Positions 42,852 to 52,389 of a stretch of DNA of 63,124 nt are shown piece after piece. Made by a program: the position numbers and the translations under genes. The stretch is from NCBI GenBank assembly GCA_021778515.1, contig JAJYCJ010000006.1:1-63124 (forward strand). Reading direction: 5' to 3'. The notes under the pieces are model-generated. The model saw nothing but the letters and a program-made list of their open reading frames with translations, was not told the DNA's origin and did no database searches. The stretch is from Acidobacteriota bacterium (GTDB lineage Bacteria; Acidobacteriota; UBA4820; DSQY01). Numbering within the stretch: position 1 is the first letter of the stretch; each line of letters opens with the position of its first letter.

Positions 42852-43517
42852 GTGAAATCGAAACCGTGCATCCGGGCCAAGAGCGAGCGACGCAGCCGAT
42901 GGGAGCAACTGACCCGCGACGCCATCCACGATGGGGTCCTCCGCGTCCTTACCCAGAAGGGCGATGCGGGCCTCACGATGGAGAACGTGGCCGCCGAGGC
43001 GGGCGTGGCCAAGGGGACCCTCTACACCTATTTCAAGGACAAGAGCGACCTTCTCGAGTCGGTCAAGGAGTCCAGCCTCGAACCGCTCCGAAAGGAGCTG
43101 CTGGCCTTGCTGGAGGGGCCGCTCCCCCCCCACGAAAGGCTGAACCGGCTCGTGGAGAGGCACCTCGGCTACTTCGATGAGCACAGAGAGTTCTACAGGG
43201 TCCTGCTCTGGCAGCGCCAGTCCGCGAAATCCAGGCTCAAGCGCCAGCGCAGCGACCCCTATCGGGTCATGGTGGACAAGATTGCGGATTGCATCCGCGA
43301 CGGAATTGGGGAGCACCTTTTCAAGCCCTTGGACGCCACGAAGGTGGCGGCCATGTTGATGGAGGCCAATATCGCCATGATTGGACAGCGATTGTGGGAA
43401 GAAAAACCGGGGCCCCTGGAGGAGGACGCTCGGTTGATCATCGAGCTCTTTCTCCACGGCCTCTTGGCGGGCGCCTCCGATCCGCGAAGCCGCGCACCGC
43501 TGGGGAGTCGGCCATGA
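42852..43517 (+). CDS. TetR-family transcriptional regulator
   Basis: 221 residues, GTG start. N-terminal TetR HTH at about residues 22-66: AIHDGVLRVLTQKGDAGLTMENVAAEAGVAKGTLYTYFKDKSDLLESV. The helical C-terminal ligand domain is not diagnostic. It is the first gene of the RND efflux operon and its TGA overlaps the ATG of the next gene (ATGA at 43514), so it very likely represses the operon from the palindromes upstream. Effector unknown. Confidence 0.9.
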   Translation: MKSKPCIRAKSERRSRWEQLTRDAIHDGVLRVLTQKGDAGLTMENVAAEAGVAKGTLYTYFKDKSDLLESVKESSLEPLRKELLALLEGPLPPHERLNRLVERHLGYFDEHREFYRVLLWQRQSAKSRLKRQRSDPYRVMVDKIADCIRDGIGEHLFKPLDATKVAAMLMEANIAMIGQRLWEEKPGPLEEDARLIIELFLHGLLAGASDPRSRAPLGSRP

Positions 43518-44998
43518 CCTCGCGAAGCCGCTTGACCGGAGCGCTCCTCTCTCTGGGCCTGGCCGTCCTGGCCGGCTGCGTGCACAACCCCCCCAAGGTG
43601 TACGGGGTCCCGGCCACCTCGCCCTCTCCCGACAAGCCCTGGAGCCCGCCCGCCAAGATCTCGCAGGCGCCTCCGCCGGCCGCCGCACCGACGCCGGCCA
43701 TACCGCAGGAGATTCTCGCAAGGAGCCAGAACCTCACGCTCCTGGACGTGGTGGACATCGCCCTGCGAAACAGCCCCCTGACCGCCGAGGCGTGGGCTCA
43801 GGCGCGCTCGGCCGCGGCGGCCTACGGCAGCCAGAAGGGCAACTACTACCCGCAGGTCTCGGCCCAGGCCAACTACGACCGGGCCGAGGGAGCTTTCGCG
43901 AACGGCAAGATCTCCTACTACCAGCGCAGCTACGAACCCCAGCTCTCCCTCAACTGGCTCCTCTACAACTTCGGCGGGCAGGCGGCGGCCGTGGACGAGA
44001 AGCGGCAGGCTCTCATCTCCGCCGATTTCAGTCACAACGCCATGCTCCAGAACGTGACCCTGGCCGTGGAGCAGGCCTACTACCAATACGTGGCCGCCAA
44101 GGCCCTCTACAACGCCCAGGAGGAGACCGTCAAGGAGGCCCAGACCAACCTCGACGCCGCCCAGGCCATGCACAAGGCGGGAGTGGCCACCATCGCCGAC
44201 GTCCTCCAGGCCAAGACGAGCCTGGCCCAGGCGCAGCTGATCCTGGACGGGCTGGAGGGACAGATCCAGACCACCCGCGGCGCCCTGGCGACGGCCATGG
44301 GGCTTCCCGCCAACACTCCGTACGACGTGGGGATCCCGTCCAAGGAGCCCAAGACCGACCAGGCCTTCCAGGCGGTGGACAAGTTCCTCGCCCAGGCCGA
44401 GGCCAACCGCCCCGACCTCTCCGCGGCGCGCGCGCTGGCGGAGAAGGCGGCCGCCCACGTCCGTACCGTCAAGGCCGAAGGCCGTCCCTCCCTGAACGGA
44501 AGCGCGAGCCTGGGCCGGATCTACTACGACAGCAAGAGCGCCTTCGGGAACACCTATAACCTCGGCGTCGTACTGAGCATCCCCCTCTTCACCGGCTTCA
44601 CCCAGCAGTACAACGTCATCCAGGCCAAGGCCGACGAAGACGCGGCCAACGCGAGCCTATCGAGCCTCCAGCAGGAGGTCACCTTTCAGGTGTGGTCGAG
44701 CTACTACCAGCTCCGCACCGCCCGGCAACAGGTCAAGACGAGCCACGACCTGCTCGAAAGCGCCACCGAGTCCCACGACGTGGCCCTGGGCCGCTACAAG
44801 GCGGGCGTGGGCAGCATCCTCGACCTCCTGTCCGCCCAGAGCGCCCTCGCCAGCGCCAGGGCCCAGCGCGTCCAGGCCGACGTGAACTGGTACATGTCCC
44901 TCGCGCAGCTCGCGCACGATACCGGGACCCTCACCGTTGCCGACCAGCACAGCGAATTGGCCGCCCCCGTTGCGGTGGAGAAGGACAAAAAGCCATGA
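43514..44998 (+). CDS. TolC-like outer-membrane efflux lipoprotein
   Basis: 494 residues from the ATGA overlap. Lipoprotein signal with lipobox LAGC (about residue 20), then a Pro-rich linker and two OEP repeats characteristic of the TolC/OprM family (LTLLDVVDIALRNSPLTAEAWAQARSAAAAYGSQKGNYYPQVS; later LSIPLFTGFTQQYNVIQAKADEDAANASL and LGRYKAGVGSILDLLSAQSALASARAQ). It forms the outer-membrane duct of a tripartite pump with the next two genes. Its stop overlaps the adaptor start (ATGA at 44995). Confidence 0.9.
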   Translation: MTSRSRLTGALLSLGLAVLAGCVHNPPKVYGVPATSPSPDKPWSPPAKISQAPPPAAAPTPAIPQEILARSQNLTLLDVVDIALRNSPLTAEAWAQARSAAAAYGSQKGNYYPQVSAQANYDRAEGAFANGKISYYQRSYEPQLSLNWLLYNFGGQAAAVDEKRQALISADFSHNAMLQNVTLAVEQAYYQYVAAKALYNAQEETVKEAQTNLDAAQAMHKAGVATIADVLQAKTSLAQAQLILDGLEGQIQTTRGALATAMGLPANTPYDVGIPSKEPKTDQAFQAVDKFLAQAEANRPDLSAARALAEKAAAHVRTVKAEGRPSLNGSASLGRIYYDSKSAFGNTYNLGVVLSIPLFTGFTQQYNVIQAKADEDAANASLSSLQQEVTFQVWSSYYQLRTARQQVKTSHDLLESATESHDVALGRYKAGVGSILDLLSAQSALASARAQRVQADVNWYMSLAQLAHDTGTLTVADQHSELAAPVAVEKDKKP

Positions 44999-46182
44999 GA
45001 CGCCCCGTCGCCAACTCTCGTTTCCTCGCCTCCCCCATGCGCGGCCGCCGCTTGGCCGCCGCCTCCGCCACCGTCCTCGCCCTAGCGATCCTCTCCGCCT
45101 GCGGGGGCGGGCAGAAGAAGGGCGGCATGCCTCCGGCCCCCGTCACGGCGGCCGAGTCCGTGCACAAGGACGTGCCCATCGTCCTCAGCGCCATCGGCAC
45201 CGTGGAGGCCTACAACTCGGTCAACATCAAGCCCCTCGTGGGAGGTGAGATCACCCGGGTCGCCATCAAGGAAGGCCAGGACGTCAAGAAGGGCGATGTT
45301 CTGTTCGTCATCGATCCCCGTCCCTACGAGGCGGCCCTCCAGCAGGCCCAGGGGATTCTGGCGAGGGACAAGGCCCAGCTGGTGAGCGCCGAAGCCCAGG
45401 CCAAGCGCTACGCGGATCTCGTGAAGAAGGACTACGTCACCGCGCAGCAGTACGACGACGCCGCGGCTTCCGCGGGCGCCCTCCGGTCGTCCGTTCAGGC
45501 CGACGAGGCGGCGGTGCAGACGGCGCGGCTGAACCTCGCCTACTGCACGGTCCGCGCTCCCATTCCGGGACGCACGAGCAACCTCCTCGTCCAACTCGGC
45601 AACGTGATGAAGGCCAACGACGTGCCCGTTCTCGTCCTCAACCAGATCACGCCAATCTACGTGAACTTCTCGGTCCCCGAATCCGAACTGCCGGAGATCC
45701 GCCGCCAGCAGGCCGATGGGCCCCTGAAGGTCTCGGCGGTGCTGCCCTCCGGCGGCGCCACCTTCCAGGGCGAATTGAGCCTCATCAACAACGCCGTCGA
45801 TCCCAACACCGGAATGATCCTGCTCAAGGCCACCTTCCCCAACGAGGACAAGGCGCTCTGGCCGGGTTCCTTCGTCCAGGTGTCCCTGACGCTGGGCACG
45901 CAGAAGGGGGCCGTCGTGGTCCCGGAGAAGGCGGTCCAGGAGGGACAGCAGGGCACCTACCTCTTCGTGGTCAAGCCCGATCGCACCGTCGAGATGCGGC
46001 CCGTCACGGTGGGCCAGCGGCGAAACGACGAAGCCATCATCGAGAAGGGGCTCCAGGCCGGCGAGGAGGTCGTCACCGACGGCCAGCTCAGACTCTTCCC
46101 CGGGGCGAAGGTCGAGATCAAGAGCGGCCCCGCCCCCACGCAAGGCGCGGGAACCCCATCCGCGCCGGGAGGCGGGAAGTGA
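44995..46182 (+). CDS. RND efflux periplasmic adaptor (membrane fusion protein)
   Basis: 395 residues. Lipoprotein signal with ILSAC (about residue 36). Barrel-sandwich lipoyl halves (SVNIKPLVGGEITRVAIKEGQDVKKGDVLFVID; NLAYCTVRAPIPGRTSNLLVQLGNVMKAND), a helical hairpin between them (AAASAGALRSS) and a C-terminal beta-barrel (WPGSFVQVSLTLG, VVPEKAVQEGQQGTYLFVV). It belongs with MdtA/AcrA-type adaptors. Confidence 0.9.
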   Translation: MRRPVANSRFLASPMRGRRLAAASATVLALAILSACGGGQKKGGMPPAPVTAAESVHKDVPIVLSAIGTVEAYNSVNIKPLVGGEITRVAIKEGQDVKKGDVLFVIDPRPYEAALQQAQGILARDKAQLVSAEAQAKRYADLVKKDYVTAQQYDDAAASAGALRSSVQADEAAVQTARLNLAYCTVRAPIPGRTSNLLVQLGNVMKANDVPVLVLNQITPIYVNFSVPESELPEIRRQQADGPLKVSAVLPSGGATFQGELSLINNAVDPNTGMILLKATFPNEDKALWPGSFVQVSLTLGTQKGAVVVPEKAVQEGQQGTYLFVVKPDRTVEMRPVTVGQRRNDEAIIEKGLQAGEEVVTDGQLRLFPGAKVEIKSGPAPTQGAGTPSAPGGGK

Positions 46183-46312
46183 TGACCCGGAGACCTGCAG
46201 GGCCTGAAAACCAAGGAATCGCCCTCTGGAGAGCGCTCCTGCGAGTGGGCCTCCGGCGCCCAACCCCCCAATCTGCCCGGTCCCCCGAGGGCCTCCGCAC
46301 GGAGGAGACGCC

Positions 46313-49300
46313 ATGAACCTCTCCGCGCTCTTCATCAAGCGGCCGGTCATGACGACCCTCGTCATGCTGGCCATCCTCCTCTTCGGCATCACGGGATACC
46401 GGCTCCTGCCCGTCAACGACCTGCCCAACGTGGACTTCCCTACGATCCAGGTGAGCGCCTCCCTGCCCGGCGCTACCCCCGAGACCATGGCCTCGGCCGT
46501 GGCCCTGCCGCTGGAGAAGCAGTTCTCCACCATCGCGGGCATCGACTCCATGACCTCCACGAGCTACCAGGGCTCCACCACGATCACCCTGCAGTTCGCC
46601 CTCGACCGGAGCCTGGACGGTGCGGCCCTGGACGTGCAGTCGGCCATCTCGGTGGCCCAGGGCCAGCTACCGACCGGTATGCCGACGCCGCCCTCCTACC
46701 AAAAGGTGAACCCCGCGGACCAGCCCATCCTCTACCTCGCCCTGACCTCACCCACCCTCCCCATGAGTCAGGTGGACAACTACGGCGAGACCCTCATGGC
46801 CCAGCGCATCTCCATGGTGAGCGGCGTGGCCCAGGTGCAGGTCTACGGTTCGCAGAAGTACGCCGTCCGCGTTCAGGTGGACCCCAACAAACTCGCCAAC
46901 AAGGGAATCAGCCTGGACCAGGTGGCCAACGCCATCACCAGCGGGAACGTCAACCTGCCCACGGGAACGCTCTACGGGCCCCACGTCTCCTACACGGTGC
47001 AGGCCAGCGGCCAGCTCGAGGACGCGTCCGCCTTCCGGCCTCTCGTCGTGACCTATCAGAACGGCCAGCCCGTGCGCCTCGAGGCCCTCGGCCACGTCCT
47101 CGACAGCGTGGAGAACGACAAGACCTCCGCCTGGTACATCGACCACACCCACAACCAGCGATCCGTGGTTCTGGCCATCCAGCGGCAGCCTGGGACCAAC
47201 ACCGTGGCGGTGGCCCAGGCGGTGAAGGACCTGATCCCCACCTTCGAGCAACAGATCCCCGCCTCCGTGACGCTGCACACCCTGTACGACCGATCGACCT
47301 CCATCAAGCAGTCCGTCTCGGACGTGAAGTTCACCCTCCTGCTGACCCTCATCCTGGTCATCCTGGTGATCTTCCTCTTCCTGCGGAACGTGTCGGCCAC
47401 GATCATCCCCAGCCTGGCGCTGCCCATGTCGCTGGTGGGCACCTTCGCCCTCATGTACCTGCTGGGCTACAGTCTGGACAACCTCTCGCTGATGGCCCTG
47501 ACCCTGGCGGTAGGCTTCGTGGTGGACGACGCCATCGTCATGCTCGAGAACATCGTCCGGCACATGGAGATGGGGAAGGGCATCCTGGAGGCCTCCCTGG
47601 AGGGGTCGAAGGAGATCGGCTTCACGATCCTCACCATGACCTTCTCCCTGGTGGCCGTCTTCATTCCCGTCCTCTTCATGGGGGGCATCGTGGGGCGGCT
47701 GTTCCACGAGTTCGCCGTCACCATCGGCTCGGCCATCCTCATCTCGGGCTTCGTCTCGCTGACCCTCACGCCCATGCTGGCCAGCCGCTTTCTCAAACAC
47801 CAGTCGGAGGTCCACCACGGCCGCATCTACGACCTCTCCGAGAGGGGCTTCAACTGGATGCTCGGCTGGTACGAGCGCGGGCTCAAGTGGTCCATCGGCC
47901 ACCGGCGGCTGGTGATGATCTTCTCGGCCGTGGTCCTGGTGCTCACGGGCTGGCTCTTCGTGGTCATCCCCAAGGGCTTCTTGCCCAGCGAGGACGCCAG
48001 CCGCGCCATGGTCTTCACCCAGGCCAAGGAGGGCATCTCCTACGACGCCATGATCCGCCATCAGCAGGCCATCAACCGCATCATCCAGGCCAATCCGGAC
48101 GTGGACGCCTTCTTCTCCACGGCCGGGAGCCGCGGCTTCCTGGCCCCCAACCAGGGCATCTGCTTCATCCGGTTCAAGCCGCGCTCCGAGCGCAAGCTCA
48201 GCGTGGACCAGGAGATCGCCAGGATGCGAGGCCAGCTCATGTCGGTGCCGGGCATCATGGCCTTCATCCAGAACCCGCCTCCCATCCAGATCGGCGGGCG
48301 CCTCTCCAAGAGCCTTTACCAGGTGACGCTCCAGGGCTCCGACACTCAAGAGCTCTATGGCGTGGCCACCGAGCTGGAGAACAAGATGAGGGCCCTGCCC
48401 GGCCTCATCGACGTCACCAGCGACCTGCAGATCAAGAACCCCCAGGTGGAGGTGCATATCGAGCGGGACAAGGCATCGTCCTACGGCGTCACGGCCCAGG
48501 CCATAGAGAACACGCTCTACGACGCCTATGGTTCCCGCGAGATCTCCTACATCTACGCGCCCAACAACACCTACCAGGTGATTCTCGAACTGGAGGACCG
48601 CTACCAGAGGGATCCGTCCGCCCTCTCCATGCTGTACGTCCCCTCCTCCTCGGGGCAGGTGGTGCCCCTCGACGCGGTGGCCAAGATCACGCGTGACCTG
48701 GGGCCACTCTCCATCAACCACACCGGCCAGATCCCCTCCGTGACGGTCTCCTTCAACCTCGCTCCCGGCACCCCCCTCGGGAACGCCGTGGACGCGGTTC
48801 AGAAGCTGGCCAGGGGAATCGTCCCTCCCACCCTCACCATGAGCCTCCAGGGCACGGCGCAGGCCTTCCAGGCGAGTACCAAGGGCCTGGGCTGGCTGCT
48901 GCTGCTGGCGATCCTGGTGATCTACCTGGTGCTGGGCATCCTCTACGAGAGCTTCATTCACCCCTTCACGATCCTTTCGGCCCTCCCCTTCGCCGGCTTC
49001 GGCGCGCTCGTGACGCTGCTCATCTTCCGCGTGGACCTCTCCATCTACGCCTTCGTGGGCATCATCATGCTCGTGGGCCTCGTGAAGAAGAACGGCATCA
49101 TGATGATCGACTTCGCCCTGGAGGCCCAGCGGAAGGAGAACAAGCCCGCCGACGAGGCCATCTACGAGGCCTGCGTCATCCGCTTCCGGCCCATCATGAT
49201 GACCACCATGGCGGCCCTCATGGGCACGCTCCCCATCGCCCTGGGCATGGGCGCCGGCGCCGAATCGCGCCGCCCCCTGGGGCTGGCCGTGGTCGGCGGC

Positions 49301-49432
49301 CTTCTCTTCTCCCAGTTCCTGACGCTCTTCGTGACCCCGGTCTTCTACCTCTACATGGATCGCCTCCAATCGCTCCTCAGCCGGCGCCTGACGCGTTCGG
49401 CGAACGGATCCACGATTCCCGAGGCCGAGTAG
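46313..49432 (+). CDS. RND multidrug efflux permease (HAE1/MdtB-type)
   Basis: 1039 residues, normal length. Twelve helices in two halves with large periplasmic loops. Typical segments: FIKRPVMTTLVMLAILLFGI at the start, DLPNVDFPTIQVSASLPGATPETMAS, the helix-4 proton-relay aspartates in VGFVVDDAIVMLENIVRH, the signature GRLFHEFAVTIG, and GIIMLVGLVKKNGIMMIDFALE in helix 10 with the conserved lysine. GGAGGAG precedes the ATG. It is the pump of the TetR-controlled operon. Substrates cannot be inferred. Confidence 0.93.
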   Translation: MNLSALFIKRPVMTTLVMLAILLFGITGYRLLPVNDLPNVDFPTIQVSASLPGATPETMASAVALPLEKQFSTIAGIDSMTSTSYQGSTTITLQFALDRSLDGAALDVQSAISVAQGQLPTGMPTPPSYQKVNPADQPILYLALTSPTLPMSQVDNYGETLMAQRISMVSGVAQVQVYGSQKYAVRVQVDPNKLANKGISLDQVANAITSGNVNLPTGTLYGPHVSYTVQASGQLEDASAFRPLVVTYQNGQPVRLEALGHVLDSVENDKTSAWYIDHTHNQRSVVLAIQRQPGTNTVAVAQAVKDLIPTFEQQIPASVTLHTLYDRSTSIKQSVSDVKFTLLLTLILVILVIFLFLRNVSATIIPSLALPMSLVGTFALMYLLGYSLDNLSLMALTLAVGFVVDDAIVMLENIVRHMEMGKGILEASLEGSKEIGFTILTMTFSLVAVFIPVLFMGGIVGRLFHEFAVTIGSAILISGFVSLTLTPMLASRFLKHQSEVHHGRIYDLSERGFNWMLGWYERGLKWSIGHRRLVMIFSAVVLVLTGWLFVVIPKGFLPSEDASRAMVFTQAKEGISYDAMIRHQQAINRIIQANPDVDAFFSTAGSRGFLAPNQGICFIRFKPRSERKLSVDQEIARMRGQLMSVPGIMAFIQNPPPIQIGGRLSKSLYQVTLQGSDTQELYGVATELENKMRALPGLIDVTSDLQIKNPQVEVHIERDKASSYGVTAQAIENTLYDAYGSREISYIYAPNNTYQVILELEDRYQRDPSALSMLYVPSSSGQVVPLDAVAKITRDLGPLSINHTGQIPSVTVSFNLAPGTPLGNAVDAVQKLARGIVPPTLTMSLQGTAQAFQASTKGLGWLLLLAILVIYLVLGILYESFIHPFTILSALPFAGFGALVTLLIFRVDLSIYAFVGIIMLVGLVKKNGIMMIDFALEAQRKENKPADEAIYEACVIRFRPIMMTTMAALMGTLPIALGMGAGAESRRPLGLAVVGGLLFSQFLTLFVTPVFYLYMDRLQSLLSRRLTRSANGSTIPEAE

Positions 49433-49456
49433 TCCGAAGGGCTTCTCTGCGCTTCC

Positions 49457-49489
49457 GAGGGCGGGCCGCACGGCCCGCCCTCTCTGTTT
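49457..49489 (+). terminator. intrinsic terminator of the efflux operon
   Basis: GAGGGCGGGCCG-CA-CGGCCCGCCCTC (12-bp perfect arms) followed by TCTGTTT, 25 nt past the permease stop. Confidence 0.8.
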
Positions 49490-49652
49490 CCCCTCCTGCT
49501 TGCCCCACGGTCCCCGCCTGCATCGCGGCGGGCAAACTGCCGTTGTGGCCGCCTCGGGTTTGTGATAGGTTCCTCGCAGCGGCGTGCGGGGGCGCAACCG
49601 GTCATCGGCCTGCTCCGATGGCCGACGCGGGCATGCCCCATGGAGGCGTTGG

Positions 49653-52118
49653 GTGGAGAAATTGGCGGTCCTGCTGGTGACGCACGAAGCTGGCGCCCGC
49701 CTCCCGCTGAAAAAGGCCCTCTCCGAAGACTTCCCCGATCTCGATCTGAAGATTGCCGCGACTCCGGAGGCACTTCGCGAGAGCCTCGAGGAGTCTGGTT
49801 TCGACGTCGTGATCCTGGATGGCTCCGTCCCCTGGGCCAAGATCCGCGGGCTCGTGGAGGAGATCAGGGGCCTCCACCCGGAATGCCCCATGGTCCTCTT
49901 GACCACCCCGAGCCGCGAGGGAGAAGCCGTCGAGGCCCTGCGCCGTGGGCTGGACAACTACATCCTCCGGACGCCGGGCTACCTGCGCCGGCTCCAATCC
50001 ACGATCCTCGGCCTCATCGGCCGGTCCAGGGCCAGGACCCAGTCCGCCCGGCTGGAACGACGATTGAACGGCCTCCTCCAGCGGATCAACGTGGGCATCT
50101 TCCGCTCCACGGCGGACGGCCAGATCCTCGAGGCCAACCCCGCCTTTCTCCGGATGCTCGGGTTCCAGAGCCTTCTGGAGGCGCAGGGAGTCAGGCTCCA
50201 GGAGCTCTTCCTCGGAGCCGACGACCGGGTGAGGCTGCTCGATCAGATGCGCCACCACGGACACGTCCACCGGGCCGAGCTCAAGCTCCGGCGCATGGAC
50301 GGCGAAGTGATCTGGGTGCTCCTCACCGAGAGCATCGGATCGTCCCACAACGGGCAACTGGTCATGGACGGTCTGGTGGAGGACGTCTCCCAGGTCAAGC
50401 GCACCCAGGAGGCCCTGAGGGAGAGCGAGGCCCGCTTCACCCTCGCCGCCAGGGGTGCCATCGAAGGCTTCTGGGACTGGAACCTGCGCACCGAGGAGAT
50501 CGACTATTCGCCCCGCTGGAAGGAGATGCTCGGCTACGCGGAGGCGGAGGTGGGAAGCGGCGCCCAGGAGTGGCTCGGCCGCGTGCATCCCGACGACCGC
50601 GAACTCCTCCAGGCGGCCATCGAGGCCCACCTGGAGGGCCGGAGCCCCATGGTGGACTGCGAGCACCGCCTGAAGCACAAGGACGGCAGCTACGTCTGGG
50701 TGGCATGCCGCGGCCTGGTCTTCCGGTCCGAGGACGGCACGCCCCTGCGCCTCACGGGCACCCTCGTCGACGTCAACGACCGGAAGATGGGCGAGGAGCA
50801 GATCCGCCACGACGCCGCCATCGACGGGCTCACCGGGCTGGCCAACCGCTTCCTCTTCCTGGAGCGGCTGCAGGCCGCCATCCTTCGCTCCCGCCTGGAC
50901 CCGGCCTACGCCTTCGCCCTGCTGTTCCTGGACGTGGACCGCTTCCAGTTCGTGAACGACAGCCTGGGCCACGTGGCGGGTGACGAGCTCCTGGTGGCCG
51001 TGGCCAAGAGGCTCAAGGGCTGCCTCCGCTCGGACGACATCCTTGCGCGCCTCGGCGGAGACGAGTTCGGGATTCTCCTCGAAAACATCAGGACCGCGCG
51101 GGAGACGGACGGCTTCACCTCCCGGATCCACCACGAGCTCGAGGCAGCCTTCAGCGTGTGCGGACACGAGGTGTACGCCACGTGCAGCATCGGCATCGCC
51201 TTCAGCACCCGCGGCTACGACACGCCCGAGCAGCTCCTGAGGGACGCGGACACGGCCATGTACAAGGCCAAGTCGCGCGGGCGGGCCAGGCACGAGATCT
51301 TCGACGCCTCCATGCACGAGAGCGCCGTCCAGGTCCTCCAGACCGAGAACGACCTGCGCAAGGCCCTCGAACGGCGCGAGCTCCGCATCCACTACCAGCC
51401 CATCGTCTCCATGGCCACGGGCAAGATCGCCGGGTTCGAGGCGCTGCTGCGGTGGCAGCATCCCAAGCGCGGGCTCGTCCTTCCCGAGGAGTTCATCCCT
51501 GTGGCGGAGGAGACGGGCCTCATCGTCCCCATCGCCAAGTGGGTCCTGGCGGAATCGTGCCGGCAGACCAGCGCCTGGCAGTCCAGCTTCCCCTCCGCCT
51601 CCCCCATCACCGTGAGCGTGAACCTCTCCAGCCGGAACCTGGCCCAGCCGGACCTCATCGAGCAGGTGAACCGGGCCCTCTTCCAGGCGGGCCTCCAGGG
51701 CGGATCGCTCGGCATCGAGATCACCGAGGGCACCATCGTGGAGAACTCCGAGGCGGCCATCGCGGTGCTCTCCTCGCTCCGGGCGCTGAACGTGAGGGTG
51801 CAGATCGACGACTTCGGGACCGGCTACTCATCGCTCAGCTACCTGCACCAGTTCCCCATCGACGCCCTCAAGATTGACCGCTCCTTCATCTCAGGCATCG
51901 GCCGCAGCAGCCAGAACAGGGAGATCGTGCGGACCATCGTGGCGCTCGCCAAGAATCTCGGCCTCGTGGTCGTGGCCGAGGGCGTGGAGACCGGCGAAGA
52001 GGCGGAGCTGCTGCGCGGCATCCAGTGCGATTTCGCCCAGGGCTTCTACTTCCACGGCCCCGTCGAACCCAACGCCGCCGCCGCCCTCCTCAGCCGCGAG
52101 CGCCCATCGCGCAACTGA
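49653..52118 (+). CDS. receiver-like/PAS/GGDEF/EAL cyclic-di-GMP protein
   Basis: 821 residues from a GTG (49653) that follows GGAGG by 6 nt. Order: an N-terminal response-regulator-like fold (about 1-120; LLVTHEAGARLPLKKALSE, VVILDGSVP with the putative phospho-Asp, MVLLTTPSREGEAV), two PAS domains (about 130-250 and 265-390; GFWDWNLRTEEIDYSPRWKEMLGY), GGDEF (about 390-550) with the intact active site RLGGDEFGILL, and EAL (about 560-815) with FEALLRW, the NLSSRNL, DDFGTGYSSL and EGVE motifs. Both the synthase and phosphodiesterase sites look complete, so it can probably do either. It lies alone between the efflux and trp operons. Confidence 0.92.
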   Translation: MEKLAVLLVTHEAGARLPLKKALSEDFPDLDLKIAATPEALRESLEESGFDVVILDGSVPWAKIRGLVEEIRGLHPECPMVLLTTPSREGEAVEALRRGLDNYILRTPGYLRRLQSTILGLIGRSRARTQSARLERRLNGLLQRINVGIFRSTADGQILEANPAFLRMLGFQSLLEAQGVRLQELFLGADDRVRLLDQMRHHGHVHRAELKLRRMDGEVIWVLLTESIGSSHNGQLVMDGLVEDVSQVKRTQEALRESEARFTLAARGAIEGFWDWNLRTEEIDYSPRWKEMLGYAEAEVGSGAQEWLGRVHPDDRELLQAAIEAHLEGRSPMVDCEHRLKHKDGSYVWVACRGLVFRSEDGTPLRLTGTLVDVNDRKMGEEQIRHDAAIDGLTGLANRFLFLERLQAAILRSRLDPAYAFALLFLDVDRFQFVNDSLGHVAGDELLVAVAKRLKGCLRSDDILARLGGDEFGILLENIRTARETDGFTSRIHHELEAAFSVCGHEVYATCSIGIAFSTRGYDTPEQLLRDADTAMYKAKSRGRARHEIFDASMHESAVQVLQTENDLRKALERRELRIHYQPIVSMATGKIAGFEALLRWQHPKRGLVLPEEFIPVAEETGLIVPIAKWVLAESCRQTSAWQSSFPSASPITVSVNLSSRNLAQPDLIEQVNRALFQAGLQGGSLGIEITEGTIVENSEAAIAVLSSLRALNVRVQIDDFGTGYSSLSYLHQFPIDALKIDRSFISGIGRSSQNREIVRTIVALAKNLGLVVVAEGVETGEEAELLRGIQCDFAQGFYFHGPVEPNAAAALLSRERPSRN

Positions 52119-52169
52119 GGGCCGGCCGCCGCAACGGCGCCCTCCACCATCCACCGCTATTCACCCCCC

Positions 52170-52198
52170 TTGACACCGGCTCCGGTTTGACCTATTCT
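52170..52198 (+). promoter_or_regulatory. sigma70-like promoter of the trp operon
   Basis: TTGACA (52170-52175), 17 nt, TATTCT (52193-52198). Predicted start near 52205, 15 nt before the leader peptide. Confidence 0.75.
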
Positions 52199-52219
52199 CC
52201 GCACTGGAGGAAGGCAGAA

Positions 52220-52306
52220 GTGACGTACACCCAGATCGCGACGACCAACATGAACTATTGGTGGTACGGCGGGCTGGGTGTGCGCGAGAGGATGGCGGCC
52301 GCCTAG
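52220..52306 (+). CDS. trpL: trp leader peptide with tandem Trp codons
   Basis: 28 residues from GTG (52220), which follows GGAGGAAGG; an inner ATG (52250) begins MNYWWYGG but has no ribosome site. Two consecutive Trp codons (52259-52264) next to two Tyr codons are the sensing element of ribosome-mediated attenuation: when charged tRNA-Trp is scarce the ribosome stalls there. The peptide has no other function expected. It ends at TAG 23 nt before the antiterminator 3' arm. Confidence 0.85.
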   Translation: MTYTQIATTNMNYWWYGGLGVRERMAAA

Positions 52307-52334
52307 GCGCCACCATTCGCCAAACACCCGGCCC
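52271..52334 (+). promoter_or_regulatory. trp antiterminator pairing
   Basis: GGGCTGGGTG (52271-52280) can pair along its full length, with one G-U, to CACCCGGCCC (52325-52334). The second segment overlaps the 5' arm of the terminator, so the two structures exclude each other, as attenuation requires. Confidence 0.7.
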
Positions 52335-52358
52335 ACCGGAAACGGTGGGCCTTTTTTT
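52330..52358 (+). terminator. trp attenuator terminator
   Basis: GGCCCACCG-GAAA-CGGTGGGCC followed by seven T: perfect 9-bp arms. It lies between the leader peptide and trpE. Confidence 0.95.
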
Positions 52359-52389
52359 GTGCCCGCGAGGGCGGGCGGAGGATGCGCAG

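Noticed and set aside
46748-49957. Very long open frame antisense to the RND permease
   Set aside because: It is His/Asp/Glu/Arg-rich, the usual antisense shadow of a high-GC gene, while the sense strand has a complete RND permease.
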